The position numbers and the translations under genes were made by a program. From contig NZ_CP110009.1 in the NCBI RefSeq assembly GCF_025947305.1, forward strand, positions 2,769,501 to 2,833,500: a stretch of DNA of 64,000 nt, read 5' to 3'. This document shows positions 45,462 through 53,829 of this stretch, one piece after another. The notes below the pieces were generated by a model. That model was not told where the DNA came from, did no database searches, and was given only the letters and a program-made list of their open reading frames with translations. Position 1 is the stretch's first letter, and each line of letters begins with the position of its first letter. This DNA comes from Flavobacterium sp. N3904 (GTDB taxonomy: Bacteria; Bacteroidota; Bacteroidia; Flavobacteriales; Flavobacteriaceae).

Positions 45462-45739
45462 TATAATTTGTTTTAAGAAGTGTATTGATTTTGGGATTGT
45501 TTGATTATGCGAAACTAGTACTTTTTGATTGAACCAAGAATAAGCATTAGATTTTATTTCGCAGAGAAACGCGAAGTATTCTCAGAGTTTCACAAAGTTT
45601 TTTAAACTTAATGTCAAAATCCTTTTTTTCTTTGCGAATCTTTTGGCTGTCTTTGAGCATCTTCGCGAAATCTATTTTTATTGAGTGATTTCGATTAATG
45701 TTTTTTGAAATCAATGTTTTGAAACACTAAATTTATCGT
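45462..45739. other. Gene-free spacer with a weak inverted repeat
   Basis: The 278-nt stretch upstream of DUF808 contains no frame. TTTCGCAGAGAAACGCGAAG near 45560 and CTTCGCGAAAT near 45660 are imperfectly complementary and look like arms of an old palindromic repeat. Otherwise I see only AT-rich DNA, presumably including the DUF808 promoter. Confidence 0.4.
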
Positions 45740-45846
45740 CTAGCCCCGATGGAAGCAAGTATCCTTTTATGCCGGCGTTCGGCATAAAAGATACTGTGTA
45801 CAGCGGGAGTAAAGCTGTCATGAAAAACTATTGCTTTGCTCCTAAA
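45740..45846 (+). ncRNA. Structured RNA element, copy C (Flavo-1-like)
   Basis: TAGCCCCGATGGAAGC begins at 45741. The hairpin pairs CTTTTATGCCG (45764-45774) with CGGCATAAAAG (45780-45790), an 11-bp stem with a 5-nt loop. AGCGGGA lies at 45802-45808 and GCTCC at 45838-45842. It points towards the 3' end of guaC on the other strand and its A-rich tail runs into the guaC terminator. Upstream ACTAAATTTATCG resembles ACTAAATATCTCG before copy D. Confidence 0.68.
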
Positions 45847-45874
45847 AAAAACACCGGCTTTCGACCAGTGTTTT
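45846..45874 (-). terminator. guaC terminator with GGTCGAAAG loop
   Basis: On the minus strand AACACTGG-tcgaaag-CCGGTGTT is followed by a T-run. The same GGTCGAAAGnC loop occurs in the terminators at 58205-58238 and 62054-62085, also next to structured RNA copies. Confidence 0.8.
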
Positions 45875-45883
45875 CGTTTAAAA

Positions 45884-46924
45884 TTACTTATTGAAAATGA
45901 CATTTTCTTGTTCTAAAACTCGAATAAACGTGGTTCGTTTGGTCAATTCCTTCAATTTGGAGGCGCCCACATACGTACAAGTGCTTCTGATGCCGCCAAG
46001 AATGTCTTTTAAGGTAATGATAACGTCACCTTTGAAAGGAACCTGAACCGTTTTTCCTTCACTGGCCCTGTATTCGGCAACTCCGCCCACGTGTTTGTTC
46101 ATGGCAGTTTCTGAACTCATTCCGTAGAATTTTTTGTATTTTTCACCTTCGATTTCGACTAATTCACCACCACTTTCGGTATGTCCCGCTAGCATTCCGC
46201 CTAGCATTACAAAATCGGCACCGGCACCAAAAGCTTTGGCTACATCACCCGGTGTGACACATCCGCCATCACTTATAATGTGCCCTCCTAACCCATGAGC
46301 GGCATCGGCACATTCGATGATGGCTGAAAGTTGGGGATAACCTACACCCGTTTTTACTCTTGTGGTACAAACCGAGCCAGGACCTATGCCTACTTTTACA
46401 ATATCGGCGCCGGCCAATAGCAATTCTTCGACCATTTCTCCAGTAACGACATTTCCGGCAATAATTACTTTATCTGGGTATTGTTCGCGTGCTTTTTTCA
46501 GGAAACTCACAAAATGCTCCGAATAGCCATTGGCTACATCGATGCATATGAATTTTAGCTGTGGATTGTGTTCGAATATTTCTCCTATTTTCTTGAAATC
46601 ATTCTTTCCGGTTCCGGAACTTACCGCAATATAATCGGGAATGTTCTCGGGTGCATTTTTCATGAATTCATTCCATTGTTCTAGCGAATAATGTTTATGA
46701 ATGGCCGTAAAAAGGTTTTCTTTGGCTAGTGCCAATGCCATTTCAAAAGTGCCTACCGTATCCATGTTGGCTCCCATAATTGGAACTCCTGACCAATTGG
46801 CGGAACTGTGCAAAAACTTGTATTCTCTCTCCAACGAAACCTGTGATCGACTCTTTAAAGTAGAGCGTTTAGGTCTGATCATTACATCTTTAAATCCTAA
46901 TTTAAGTTCGGTTTCTATTCTCAT
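45884..46924 (-). CDS. guaC: GMP reductase
   Basis: The enzyme reduces GMP to IMP with NADPH, linking guanine salvage to adenine nucleotides. The ATG at 46924 gives 346 residues, the length of E. coli GuaC. The catalytic loop is [20 protein letters not shown] with Cys186, the same number as in E. coli. The protein has [15 protein letters not shown] near the start and the [12 protein letters not shown] segment typical of GMP reductases rather than IMP dehydrogenases, and it lacks CBS domains. TACATTTG at 46955-46948 may be its -7 element. Confidence 0.93.
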   Translation of the reverse strand: MRIETELKLGFKDVMIRPKRSTLKSRSQVSLEREYKFLHSSANWSGVPIMGANMDTVGTFEMALALAKENLFTAIHKHYSLEQWNEFMKNAPENIPDYIAVSSGTGKNDFKKIGEIFEHNPQLKFICIDVANGYSEHFVSFLKKAREQYPDKVIIAGNVVTGEMVEELLLAGADIVKVGIGPGSVCTTRVKTGVGYPQLSAIIECADAAHGLGGHIISDGGCVTPGDVAKAFGAGADFVMLGGMLAGHTESGGELVEIEGEKYKKFYGMSSETAMNKHVGGVAEYRASEGKTVQVPFKGDVIITLKDILGGIRSTCTYVGASKLKELTKRTTFIRVLEQENVIFNK

Positions 46925-47036
46925 GATTTTCAAATATGGTTACCTAACAAATGTAAAGTTTTAATGAAAAAACAGCGATAAATATGAGTTAAATATTTGA
47001 AGGTCTTTTGATAATTATTTGGATTATGAAGTTTTT

Positions 47037-47420
47037 TTAGTTTTTGCGTTTGTTCAAAAAATGCTTCAAAAGATTGTTTCCAATTGTTTTAATCGTATCT
47101 GAATGTTTGGCAACCAGATTGGCTATGGCAAATTGAGCTACGGTTCCAATTATTCTTTTTATCGGACTGTGAGAGCCGTCAACCAAAAGTTTTTTGGAAA
47201 GAAATCCAGTGCCCAATCCAATAACATTGCTAGCCAAATCATTTTGTATTTCAGGAGAAGCAGTTACGTCGTGAAATACATTTTTGATAAGGTTGATAGG
47301 TTTTAAACTTTCATAGGCTACTTGAAATTGTTCTCTTAGGAGTTCCAATTCAGTATCATATTTTTGTTCCTGAAGAATTATCAATTCATTCAATGAATCC
47401 GTTTCGTTTGTGTTTTTCAT
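47037..47420 (-). CDS. Small protein of a stress-type membrane cluster
   Basis: I cannot assign a family to this 127-residue protein. It begins with a charged helix (LNELIILQEQKYDTELELLREQF) and has a moderately hydrophobic centre (VIGLGTGFLSKKLL and IIGTVAQFAIANLVA) and a basic C-terminus. Its start overlaps the stop of the holin-like gene by 4 nt, so they are translationally coupled. The YtxH gene lies further upstream. The three look like one operon of small envelope-associated proteins. Confidence 0.75.
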   Translation of the reverse strand: MKNTNETDSLNELIILQEQKYDTELELLREQFQVAYESLKPINLIKNVFHDVTASPEIQNDLASNVIGLGTGFLSKKLLVDGSHSPIKRIIGTVAQFAIANLVAKHSDTIKTIGNNLLKHFLNKRKN

Positions 47421-47770
47421 ACAATTTTCTCTTTTAGCATTTGCTTAATAATAGAATTACTAACTGGATATTTAAGCCATTTTTCGCGGAACAGGTGAAG
47501 AAGAATTGCAATAAATGCATAGAAACCGCCAACTATGAAGAAACCATAAAATGCATCGCCAAGTAGTTTCCCTAACCATAATGCCACTCCTATACTAGTA
47601 ATTAAAACTGAAAATACAACGGTCATGATAACGGCAAGTCTTGAAACGAGAGAGGAAGCTACATCGGCCGATTTGTCTATGGCGTTTAGCCGTAACAACT
47701 TTAGTGATGTTTTGCTATAATCTTCTGCTCGTTCAAAAAGCGTTGCTATGGGTGTTGTATCTTCAGTCAT
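47417..47770 (-). CDS. Holin-X-like (phage holin family) membrane protein
   Basis: The 117-residue protein has an N-terminal amphipathic helix (TPIATLFERAEDYSKTSLKLL) and two membrane helices (AVIMTVVFSVLITSIGVALW and FYGFFIVGGFYAFIAILLHLF), ending in a basic tail. This matches the widespread 'phage holin family / Holin-X' group, which is usually chromosomal and not phage-derived. No phage genes lie nearby, so a lysis role is unlikely. It lies 18 nt downstream of the YtxH gene and overlaps the next gene by 4 nt. Confidence 0.82.
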   Translation of the reverse strand: MTEDTTPIATLFERAEDYSKTSLKLLRLNAIDKSADVASSLVSRLAVIMTVVFSVLITSIGVALWLGKLLGDAFYGFFIVGGFYAFIAILLHLFREKWLKYPVSNSIIKQMLKEKIV

Positions 47771-47788
47771 AATTGGTATTTTTTAATA

Positions 47789-48073
47789 TTAATAATTTGA
47801 TGGACTGTGATTTACATCATTTTTTACTTCATCAAACTCTGCTTTTCCATTTTCGACAAGTTCTTGAGTAAAATCCTTTGCTCTTTGTAGTTTTTCTGAA
47901 ATAGAATCTGCAAACTCGCTGTATTTTGACTTTAAATCATCTGCATAATCACTTCCTTTGTCCATGATTTGTTTGCGGGTTACCGAACCTTTTTCGGGAG
48001 CAAAAAGAATCCCTAAAATTCCGCCTATAGCAAGACCTGCTACTGTTCCTAATACTACTTTACCTGTGCTCAT
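47789..48073 (-). CDS. YtxH domain-containing protein
   Basis: The 94-residue protein starts GKVVLGTVAGLAIGGILGILFAPEKGS, the YtxH/gas-vesicle-like hydrophobic anchor followed by the APxxG motif. A charged helical tail follows (SEKLQRAKDFTQELVENGKAEFDEV). YtxH proteins are often general-stress induced; the molecular role is unknown. It is the first of three closely spaced genes, and a 39-codon membrane peptide lies 50 nt upstream on the same strand. Confidence 0.9.
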   Translation of the reverse strand: MSTGKVVLGTVAGLAIGGILGILFAPEKGSVTRKQIMDKGSDYADDLKSKYSEFADSISEKLQRAKDFTQELVENGKAEFDEVKNDVNHSPSNY

Positions 48074-48123
48074 AATTGTTTTGTTTTAATTGTTGAAAAT
48101 ATTGTTTCTTAGAATATAAATTT

Positions 48124-48243
48124 TTAGCTACATTGACCCAAAAGCATATAGATAATTATAAAAACCAAAATGGTACCGAAGCATCCACCTCCCAGTTTTT
48201 TTGCTCCATAACCCGCTATAAGACCTCTGAATATGTTGTTCAT
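48124..48243 (-). CDS. Small membrane protein (39 aa)
   Basis: A 39-codon frame runs from ATG at 48243 to TAA at 48124. It begins MNNIFRGLIAGYGAKKLGGG and continues with CFGTILVFIIIYMLLGQCS, one clear membrane helix. The pattern looks conserved among flavobacteria as far as I recall. Its position 50 nt upstream of the YtxH gene suggests membership in the same stress operon. It is too short for ordinary gene callers. Confidence 0.7.
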   Translation of the reverse strand: MNNIFRGLIAGYGAKKLGGGCFGTILVFIIIYMLLGQCS

Positions 48244-48473
48244 CTTGTTTCTGTTTAAGTTGTTGTACTTAATTTTAATTTACTTATTTGGGGTCAGTTT
48301 TGATTTTGTAAAGTTGGGATTCTTATTCGAGGGTTGTTTTATAATACTTTTATAAAAAGTTACATGATTTACAGATGTCTTAATTGTCTCGTTCGAAAAT
48401 TGCTGCTGTAAATCCTTGCTGTTTATGATTTTGCAATCGCCAACAGCTTTTATATCGAAGTTATAATTAACGT

Positions 48474-48646
48474 GTTGGATGCAATTATTAAAAACGTCAG
48501 TTCGAATGTTTTTTGTGGAGTAAAACGTAACAAAAAATGTATCGAGAACCGTTTTTAATGAAATTTTTCTTGTTCTCGATACGATTTTCTAACGAAAATC
48601 ACTCGAACTGACGAAAAATTATCATCAAAAACTAATTGCACCCAAC
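48474..48646. repeat. Nested palindromic element (about 170 bp)
   Basis: Three pairs of arms are nested. GTTGGATGCAATTA (48474) pairs with TAATTGCACCCAAC (to 48646). CGTCAGTTCGAATG (48495-48508) pairs with CACTCGAACTGACG (48600-48613). GTATCGAGAAC (48539-48549) pairs with GTTCTCGATAC (48572-48582). The inner loop is AT-rich with no frame. It would fold into one long hairpin in RNA or DNA. I recall similar CGTCAGTTCGAGTG palindromes as dispersed repeats in flavobacteria. The rest of the 48244-48788 gap shows only a terminator. Confidence 0.85.
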
Positions 48647-48673
48647 GGTTTATGCTTATAAAAAGTAAGGCAT

Positions 48674-48711
48674 AAAAAAACTGCAAAGTGTTAGTGCTTT
48701 GCAGTTTTTTC
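48674..48711. terminator. Hairpin terminator next to the HAD gene
   Basis: AAAACTGCAAAG (48677-48688) and CTTTGCAGTTTT (48697-48708) form a perfect stem with an 8-nt loop, with A and T runs on both sides. Confidence 0.85.
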
Positions 48712-48788
48712 AAAAGTATTGTTTTTGGTTGCTAACCAAAGATAAAGAATTTTTTTATCGATTTTCGCTTCCTATCGCTATGGTTGTG

Positions 48789-49457
48789 TTAGAGGGTGAC
48801 ACCATCAAGCTGTAAAATCGAGATTAAATGCAACGGATGGTCGAGAACATATTTTGCTCCATTTGCAACTAGTTCTTCTTTGGGACGATAGCCCCATGAA
48901 ACTCCCACCGCAAGCATATTGGCATTGGTCGCCGTTTGCATATCAATACCAGAATCGCCCACAAAAATGATTTCTTCGGATTTTAATCCTAATTTTTTGC
49001 CTATTTCTAAGGCTTCAGATGGATTGGGTTTCTTGAGCGATTCAGTTGTTAAACCCACAATAGGATCAAAATAGTTGGGGAATAAAGCTGTCGTAATTTT
49101 TTTGGTAAGTTCATCTGACTTATTTGAAAACACACTCATTTTTATGTTGTGCAAAACTAAATGATCCAATAATTCAATAATTCCTTTATATGATGTTGTT
49201 TTACGTGTACAATTATCACGGTATTCTTCAATCATCAAATGGTAACAACTATCGATATCTTTTTCATCATTATGTGTTGTGGGAAGTGATTTGCTTACTA
49301 AATTCCGTAAGCCACTACCGATGAAATATTGATAATCATCATAACTGTGAGTAGGGTAGTTTTGGTTTTGCAGCACGCTGTTCATAGCATCTGCAATGTC
49401 TTCCAATGAATTTACGAGTGTTCCGTCTAAGTCAAAAATAACTCCTTTAAACTTCAT
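48789..49457 (-). CDS. HAD hydrolase, phosphoglycolate-phosphatase type
   Basis: The 222-residue phosphatase has motif I FDLDGTLVNS (Asp9 nucleophile, Asp11), motif II SVFSNKS, motif III with the lysine in SLKKPNPSEAL, and motif IV FVGDSGIDMQTA. A helical cap lies between motifs I and II. Gph-like enzymes hydrolyse 2-phosphoglycolate or related small phosphates; the actual substrate is not certain. It starts 13 nt after the stop of a 109-residue protein on the same strand. Confidence 0.92.
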   Translation of the reverse strand: MKFKGVIFDLDGTLVNSLEDIADAMNSVLQNQNYPTHSYDDYQYFIGSGLRNLVSKSLPTTHNDEKDIDSCYHLMIEEYRDNCTRKTTSYKGIIELLDHLVLHNIKMSVFSNKSDELTKKITTALFPNYFDPIVGLTTESLKKPNPSEALEIGKKLGLKSEEIIFVGDSGIDMQTATNANMLAVGVSWGYRPKEELVANGAKYVLDHPLHLISILQLDGVTL

Positions 49458-49470
49458 TTTTTTTTATAAA

Positions 49471-49800
49471 TTATAGGATTTCCAAAGGAATTTGAGGGGC
49501 TACAACTATAGGTTTCTCGACAGGCGTATCAATTTCTGCAGATCTGTAGGAACGCATATTGGTAGCCCATTTTAGATATTGCCCCAAAAAGAATATAAAA
49601 GCATAGACAACATCGTATTGAAAGGCAAAAAAATCAATTACCATTTCCAATGGTGATGCTTGCTTAATCTTCGATCCTAATTTTACCAAAGGGTTCAATA
49701 TTAAAAGTATTGCATCGTAAACCAAGTCATATATAGAAGCAAAAAAATCAATTAAGATGTTCAATGGTTCTACTTTGTTGCCTTTTACTGTTAATCCCAT
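49471..49800 (-). CDS. Unknown protein with an internal duplication (109 aa)
   Basis: I do not recognise this protein. It contains two copies of one motif: EPLNILIDFFASIYDLVYDAIL near 11-32 and SPLEMVIDFFAFQYDVVYAFIF near 49-70. Both halves are amphipathic to hydrophobic, so it may lie on or in the membrane. The tail (about 85-109) is proline- and valine-rich. The gene lies 13 nt upstream of the HAD gene on the same strand. CAAAGTTA at 49883-49890 is the reverse of a TAACTTTG -7-like element. Confidence 0.65.
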   Translation of the reverse strand: MGLTVKGNKVEPLNILIDFFASIYDLVYDAILLILNPLVKLGSKIKQASPLEMVIDFFAFQYDVVYAFIFFLGQYLKWATNMRSYRSAEIDTPVEKPIVVAPQIPLEIL

Positions 49801-50068
49801 AGTAGTGATAGTTAAGTTTTTTATCCCTTTTTGCTACTGCAATAAATAGTTTTTTACGGCAGATAATTTTTAAAGGCTGTACCAAAGTTAGTTAAACTTT
49901 ATTTAAAAATCGATAAAATGCATTTTTTTTAAATTATAATAAGAAAAAACGTTATTGTCGTACAAAAGCAATAATGTGAGTATCCCTTACCCGAAAACAA
50001 AAATTCTCCCATGTTATACGGCCATTGGTGATGATGTTTATCTTTTATTTGGTTATATACAAAATGTC

Positions 50069-50187
50069 AAAGCAACCCGTTTATGGAGTTGCTTTTCTAT
50101 TTTTGGATTGTAAGGACTCGGCTTGCGTTTACGAGCTGGAGGCATCGTATGAGTGAAATTGATTCTCAATCAAGTGGGTAAATAAGC
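50069..50187 (-). repeat. Dispersed 3'-end repeat with terminator, copy 1
   Basis: AAAGCAAC/GTTGC hairpin (50069-50096) is followed by TCTATTTTTGGATTGTAA and, after a variable piece, GAGGCATCG and TGGG blocks. The same order occurs at 54219-54334. Both copies lie directly downstream of a minus-strand gene, so on that strand the hairpin is the distal terminator. The rest of the 49801-50237 gap holds no gene I can see. Confidence 0.75.
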
Positions 50188-50237
50188 TGGGCCTAATTTC
50201 TTTATTATACAATTAGTTAGATTAGATTTTTTTTAAT

Positions 50238-52721
50238 TTACTCCTTTATAAACTTACTTATAAATTTATTTCCAACTTTTAATAAGTATAGCCCATTTAA
50301 TAAGTTATGTATATCTATACTATTGCCCTCTTCAACTTTACCTCTAGAAACCTCTTTACCTGAAAAATCTATAATTGTATACTCAGCCCCTTGTTGTTTT
50401 GTAGTACTGAATAATTGAAAATTACTTTTGGTAGGGTTGGGGTAGAGTATTATCTTGGCAGTGTCCTTTTGTTCATTAATTGGGACATTATCGTTTGCAT
50501 ATATTCTTGCAATTCTATTTCTACCAATAGTATTATAACTAGTAAAATCTCCACCAATAATAATTTTACCATCCGACTGAATCGCAGAAGATTTAATAGA
50601 ACTAAATTGATTGATACTTGTTCCAGGATTAAAATTAGTCTCTAAGCTACCGTCTTTATTTAAACAGACAATACTATTTATTTCTGTATCATTATACTGT
50701 TTAAAATCACCAGCAGCAATAATTTTACCATCCGATTGAAGTGAAATAGTATAAATAGACCCATTAGGTCCTGTTCCTGGGTTGAAACTGGTATCTAAAC
50801 TTCCGTCTGAATTCAAACGACTAATAGATCTTTCCTGTATGTTGCTATTCCCAGAATAACTTCCGCCAATGATAATTTTGCCATCTGACTGAACTGCGAT
50901 AGCCAGACAAAAAATATTTTTTATACGTGGGTTAAAGCTTGTATCCAAACTTCCATTGATATTTAGTCGTGCAACCGTATTGGTAAAAACACCACCAATA
51001 AGGATTTTACCATCAGATTGAAGTGCTGTATGCCATACACCATTGTCTGCAGCATTTCCTGGCTGGAAACTATTATCTAAGCTGCCATCTGAATTTAATC
51101 GTGCAATATTTTTTATAACCGTACCATTATATTCTCCAAAATAACCGCCAATAATAATTTTGCCATCGGTTTGATATGAAATAGAAAGAATATTACCATT
51201 TGCACCACTACCAGGATTAAAACTAGTGTCTTTACTGCCGTCGGAGTTCAATCTAATTATAGAGTTAATTATTACTCCATCTTTTACATAACCTCCACCT
51301 ATAATAATTTTACCATCGGGTTGCACAAACAAAGTACTTACTATATCCTCAGCAAGCAAATCAGGGTTAAAAGTCATGTCTTGGCTACCATCATCATTAA
51401 GCCTTGCGATGTGGTTGGTTGGTTTACCGTTATATCTTTTGAAATTACCACCAATTATAATCTTGTTATCAGCTTGAAGTGCGACAGTAGATACTGCATC
51501 ATCTGCGGCTGTTTGAGGATTGAACGTAAAATCTAAACTACCGTCTGCCTTTAGTTTTACTATATGACTTTTATTTGTTGCATTGTAGCCACCAAAATGT
51601 CCTCCGATAATAATTCCTCCAGAGGGTTGAATTAAAACCGTAGAAACTCCTCCATTATAATAGCTTTCATCTTTTCCATTAACAGGATTTTTTGAAAGCG
51701 ATCTAGGATCAAAACCAGCGTCTAAACTGCCATCAGTATTTAATCGGGCAATAGAATGTATGATAGTTTCTTTGTAAATACCAAAATCACCACCAATTAA
51801 AATTTTACCATCTGATTGAGTGGCAGTAGTTGAAACACCTCCAAAAAAATCCTTATCAATACTAAAACTACTATCCAAACTTCCATCTGGATTTAAACGA
51901 AATATTCCTTTTCCGTTACCAAAATTACCACCCATTATAATTTTGCCATCAGACTGAACTGAAGTAGTCGAAACAACTTCTCCCTGATTTCCTATTTGAA
52001 TAGGAAAATTAGAGTCTAAACTACCGTTTGAATTTAATCTCACGATAACTGTTCTATTTGTTTCAGCGGTATTATAAAACACACCGCCAACCACTATTTT
52101 GCCGTCATTTTGAATTGATGTAGTATGAATTAAACCCTTTGGTGGCACTCCTGATGAGAAACTATTGTCAATACTGCCATTGGTATTCAAACGAATAATA
52201 TAGGTCATAGCACTGCCAAATTCATAATAATAACCACCAATTATGATTTTACCATCATTTTGGATTAAAGAGGTCGTAATACTAGTATCAACATCTATAT
52301 TTAAATTTGGATTAAAGCTTTCATCCAAACTACCATCTGGGTTTAATCTGGCAATATGATTTCTGGGTGTGCCATTATAACTCGTAAACTCACCTCCAAT
52401 AATAATTTTACCATCCGATTGAATTGATATGGTTTGAATATCCTTATCAGTCCCTAAGTCTGGATTAAAAGATCTGTCCAAACTACCGTCAACATTCAAT
52501 CGAGCTATATTTTTACAAGCAGTGTCATTATAAGAATTAAAATTTCCTACTATAACAATTTTACCATCAGTTTGAAGTGAAGAATCCAAAACATTAGAGT
52601 TTGCTCCGGGTGCATTACCATATCCAACATCCAAAGGGTTGAAGGTGTAGTCAATAGTACCCGATTGAGAAAAACAAAGTAATGAGAAATGCAAAATTAA
52701 AAGAGTAATTATTTTTTTCAT
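50238..52721 (-). CDS. Delta-60 repeat surface protein with type IX sorting domain
   Basis: The 827-residue protein has a signal peptide (TLLILHFSLLCFSQS) and about fourteen delta-60 repeats. Each is near 55-60 residues, with the pattern SIQSDGKIIIGGxF...IARLNxDGSLDxSFNP. These form a beta-propeller-like or elongated surface domain. The C-terminal 80 residues (from ILYPNPTKSNFQLF to KFISKFIKE) are a Por/type A sorting domain that directs export through the type IX system and attachment to the cell surface. The ligand is unknown. Repeats are similar enough to allow slippage or recombination. Confidence 0.92.
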   Translation of the reverse strand: MKKIITLLILHFSLLCFSQSGTIDYTFNPLDVGYGNAPGANSNVLDSSLQTDGKIVIVGNFNSYNDTACKNIARLNVDGSLDRSFNPDLGTDKDIQTISIQSDGKIIIGGEFTSYNGTPRNHIARLNPDGSLDESFNPNLNIDVDTSITTSLIQNDGKIIIGGYYYEFGSAMTYIIRLNTNGSIDNSFSSGVPPKGLIHTTSIQNDGKIVVGGVFYNTAETNRTVIVRLNSNGSLDSNFPIQIGNQGEVVSTTSVQSDGKIIMGGNFGNGKGIFRLNPDGSLDSSFSIDKDFFGGVSTTATQSDGKILIGGDFGIYKETIIHSIARLNTDGSLDAGFDPRSLSKNPVNGKDESYYNGGVSTVLIQPSGGIIIGGHFGGYNATNKSHIVKLKADGSLDFTFNPQTAADDAVSTVALQADNKIIIGGNFKRYNGKPTNHIARLNDDGSQDMTFNPDLLAEDIVSTLFVQPDGKIIIGGGYVKDGVIINSIIRLNSDGSKDTSFNPGSGANGNILSISYQTDGKIIIGGYFGEYNGTVIKNIARLNSDGSLDNSFQPGNAADNGVWHTALQSDGKILIGGVFTNTVARLNINGSLDTSFNPRIKNIFCLAIAVQSDGKIIIGGSYSGNSNIQERSISRLNSDGSLDTSFNPGTGPNGSIYTISLQSDGKIIAAGDFKQYNDTEINSIVCLNKDGSLETNFNPGTSINQFSSIKSSAIQSDGKIIIGGDFTSYNTIGRNRIARIYANDNVPINEQKDTAKIILYPNPTKSNFQLFSTTKQQGAEYTIIDFSGKEVSRGKVEEGNSIDIHNLLNGLYLLKVGNKFISKFIKE

Positions 52722-53119
52722 ATTCGTTTATTTAAGATTTTTAAATTTTGATAAATTTAAGTTTTTTTCGCTCTTATTATTCTTGGAGCAAATGTAGTTT
52801 GTTTCCCCTAGAAAAAAAATAGTCTAACTTTTAATTCTATAAGTTCTTGATTCTAAAAGAATAATGATATCCTAAGATAGTGCAGACGGTAGGAGAGAAG
52901 TTGACGAAAACTAAATGCTGCTGCTCAGGATCGTGTGGCAGCTTTAGCCCAACACTCCATTTTTGAATTATTAGGATAATAGTAAGTTAAAATTTATGAA
53001 TATAATTTTCTTTGTAAGAAAGAATAGTATATTAAATTCATGTTAATTGTTTAAAGTAAGAATAGTTTGATTTAATTTTTTTTAAATTTCAATTATTATA
53101 AACAAACAACACCTATTTT
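52722..53119. other. Gene-free spacer
   Basis: Nearly 400 nt between divergent genes. CAAATGTA at 52789-52796 is the reverse of TACATTTG, a possible -7 element for the delta-60 gene. A more GC-rich island (about 52870-52960, with TGCTGCTGCTCAGG) has no frame and matches nothing else in the window. No RNA gene or repeat is recognised. Confidence 0.4.
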
Positions 53120-53602
53120 ATGGCAAAAATGATTACGACCTTTGCGTCACCAGCAGTACTTACTGCTTTCACTACCGCTGTTAATACAGCATTAACTCCG
53201 CTGAATCCGTTTAAGATCAATCTGAGAGATGAGCAAAAAAGAGGCACACGCTCTATGGCTGAAGGCAGAGAGGGTTATGCCCGTTTGATTTCGAGAATTG
53301 CCAACCAATTTCCCAACTCATTGAGCCGTGTCGATGTACCGTCGGAGCTTGCATCAATTTTGGATTATTACAACAATCTCGAAGCCAGTAGAATGGCACT
53401 GTTGCAAGCCATGGAAACTATCGAAGAAATTCAGTTGGCTGCCGCTACCGATGTAATGACTTTGGTAGATCGCTATGCTGCCAACCTGCAAGTGTCCCGA
53501 GGAAACGAAGGTTCTCTTAATCTTGCGATGGGCGAAGTGGATGAATGGAATAAGCGTTATGCCAATAAAAAGGAAGAGCCAGCAACTCCTGCAGTAAAGT
53601 AA
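53120..53602 (+). CDS. Unknown cytoplasmic helical protein (160 aa)
   Basis: I do not recognise this protein. It has no signal peptide or membrane segment. The predicted content is mainly helical, with a conserved-looking core NLRDEQKRGTRSMAEGREGYARLISRIANQF and a long second half SILDYYNNLEASRMALLQAMETIEEIQLAAATDVMTLVDRYAANLQ. The last 15 residues are lysine-, glutamate- and proline-rich. Base composition is higher in GC than its neighbours. It stands alone between repeat-rich spacers. Confidence 0.7.
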   Translation: MAKMITTFASPAVLTAFTTAVNTALTPLNPFKINLRDEQKRGTRSMAEGREGYARLISRIANQFPNSLSRVDVPSELASILDYYNNLEASRMALLQAMETIEEIQLAAATDVMTLVDRYAANLQVSRGNEGSLNLAMGEVDEWNKRYANKKEEPATPAVK

Positions 53603-53649
53603 CAACTGTAGTAATACCGATTGTTTAAGGATAAATTTACTTCGGCTGT

Positions 53650-53719
53650 GTCATTTCGACGAAGGAGAAATCACATTAGTTATTCTCTTTATGTGATTTC
53701 GCCCGTTGGTCGAAATGAC
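53650..53719. repeat. Short palindromic repeat (GTCATTTCGAC...GTCGAAATGAC)
   Basis: GTCATTTCGAC at 53650-53660 is the exact reverse complement of GTCGAAATGAC at 53709-53719, and GAAATCACAT pairs with ATGTGATTTC inside. It is of the kind dispersed widely in Bacteroidota genomes. Confidence 0.85.
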
Positions 53720-53786
53720 AAATAACCCCCAGCTAAGCGACATTGATTCCTAAACGGTATAATTTCTGTCCCTACAATTTTAATTT

Positions 53787-53827
53787 CAAAAACCAAGCTA
53801 CCTAAAAAATAGCTTGGTTTTTTTTTG
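53787..53827. terminator. Hairpin terminator
   Basis: AAAACCAAGCTA (53789-53800) and TAGCTTGGTTTT (53810-53821) form a perfect stem followed by a T-run. It is downstream of the 160-residue gene, after the palindromic repeat. Confidence 0.85.
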
Positions 53828-53829
53828 GA

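Noticed and set aside
47417..47770. Prophage, suggested by the holin-like gene
   Set aside because: No capsid, tail, integrase or lysin gene lies nearby; Holin-X-like proteins are common chromosomal membrane proteins.
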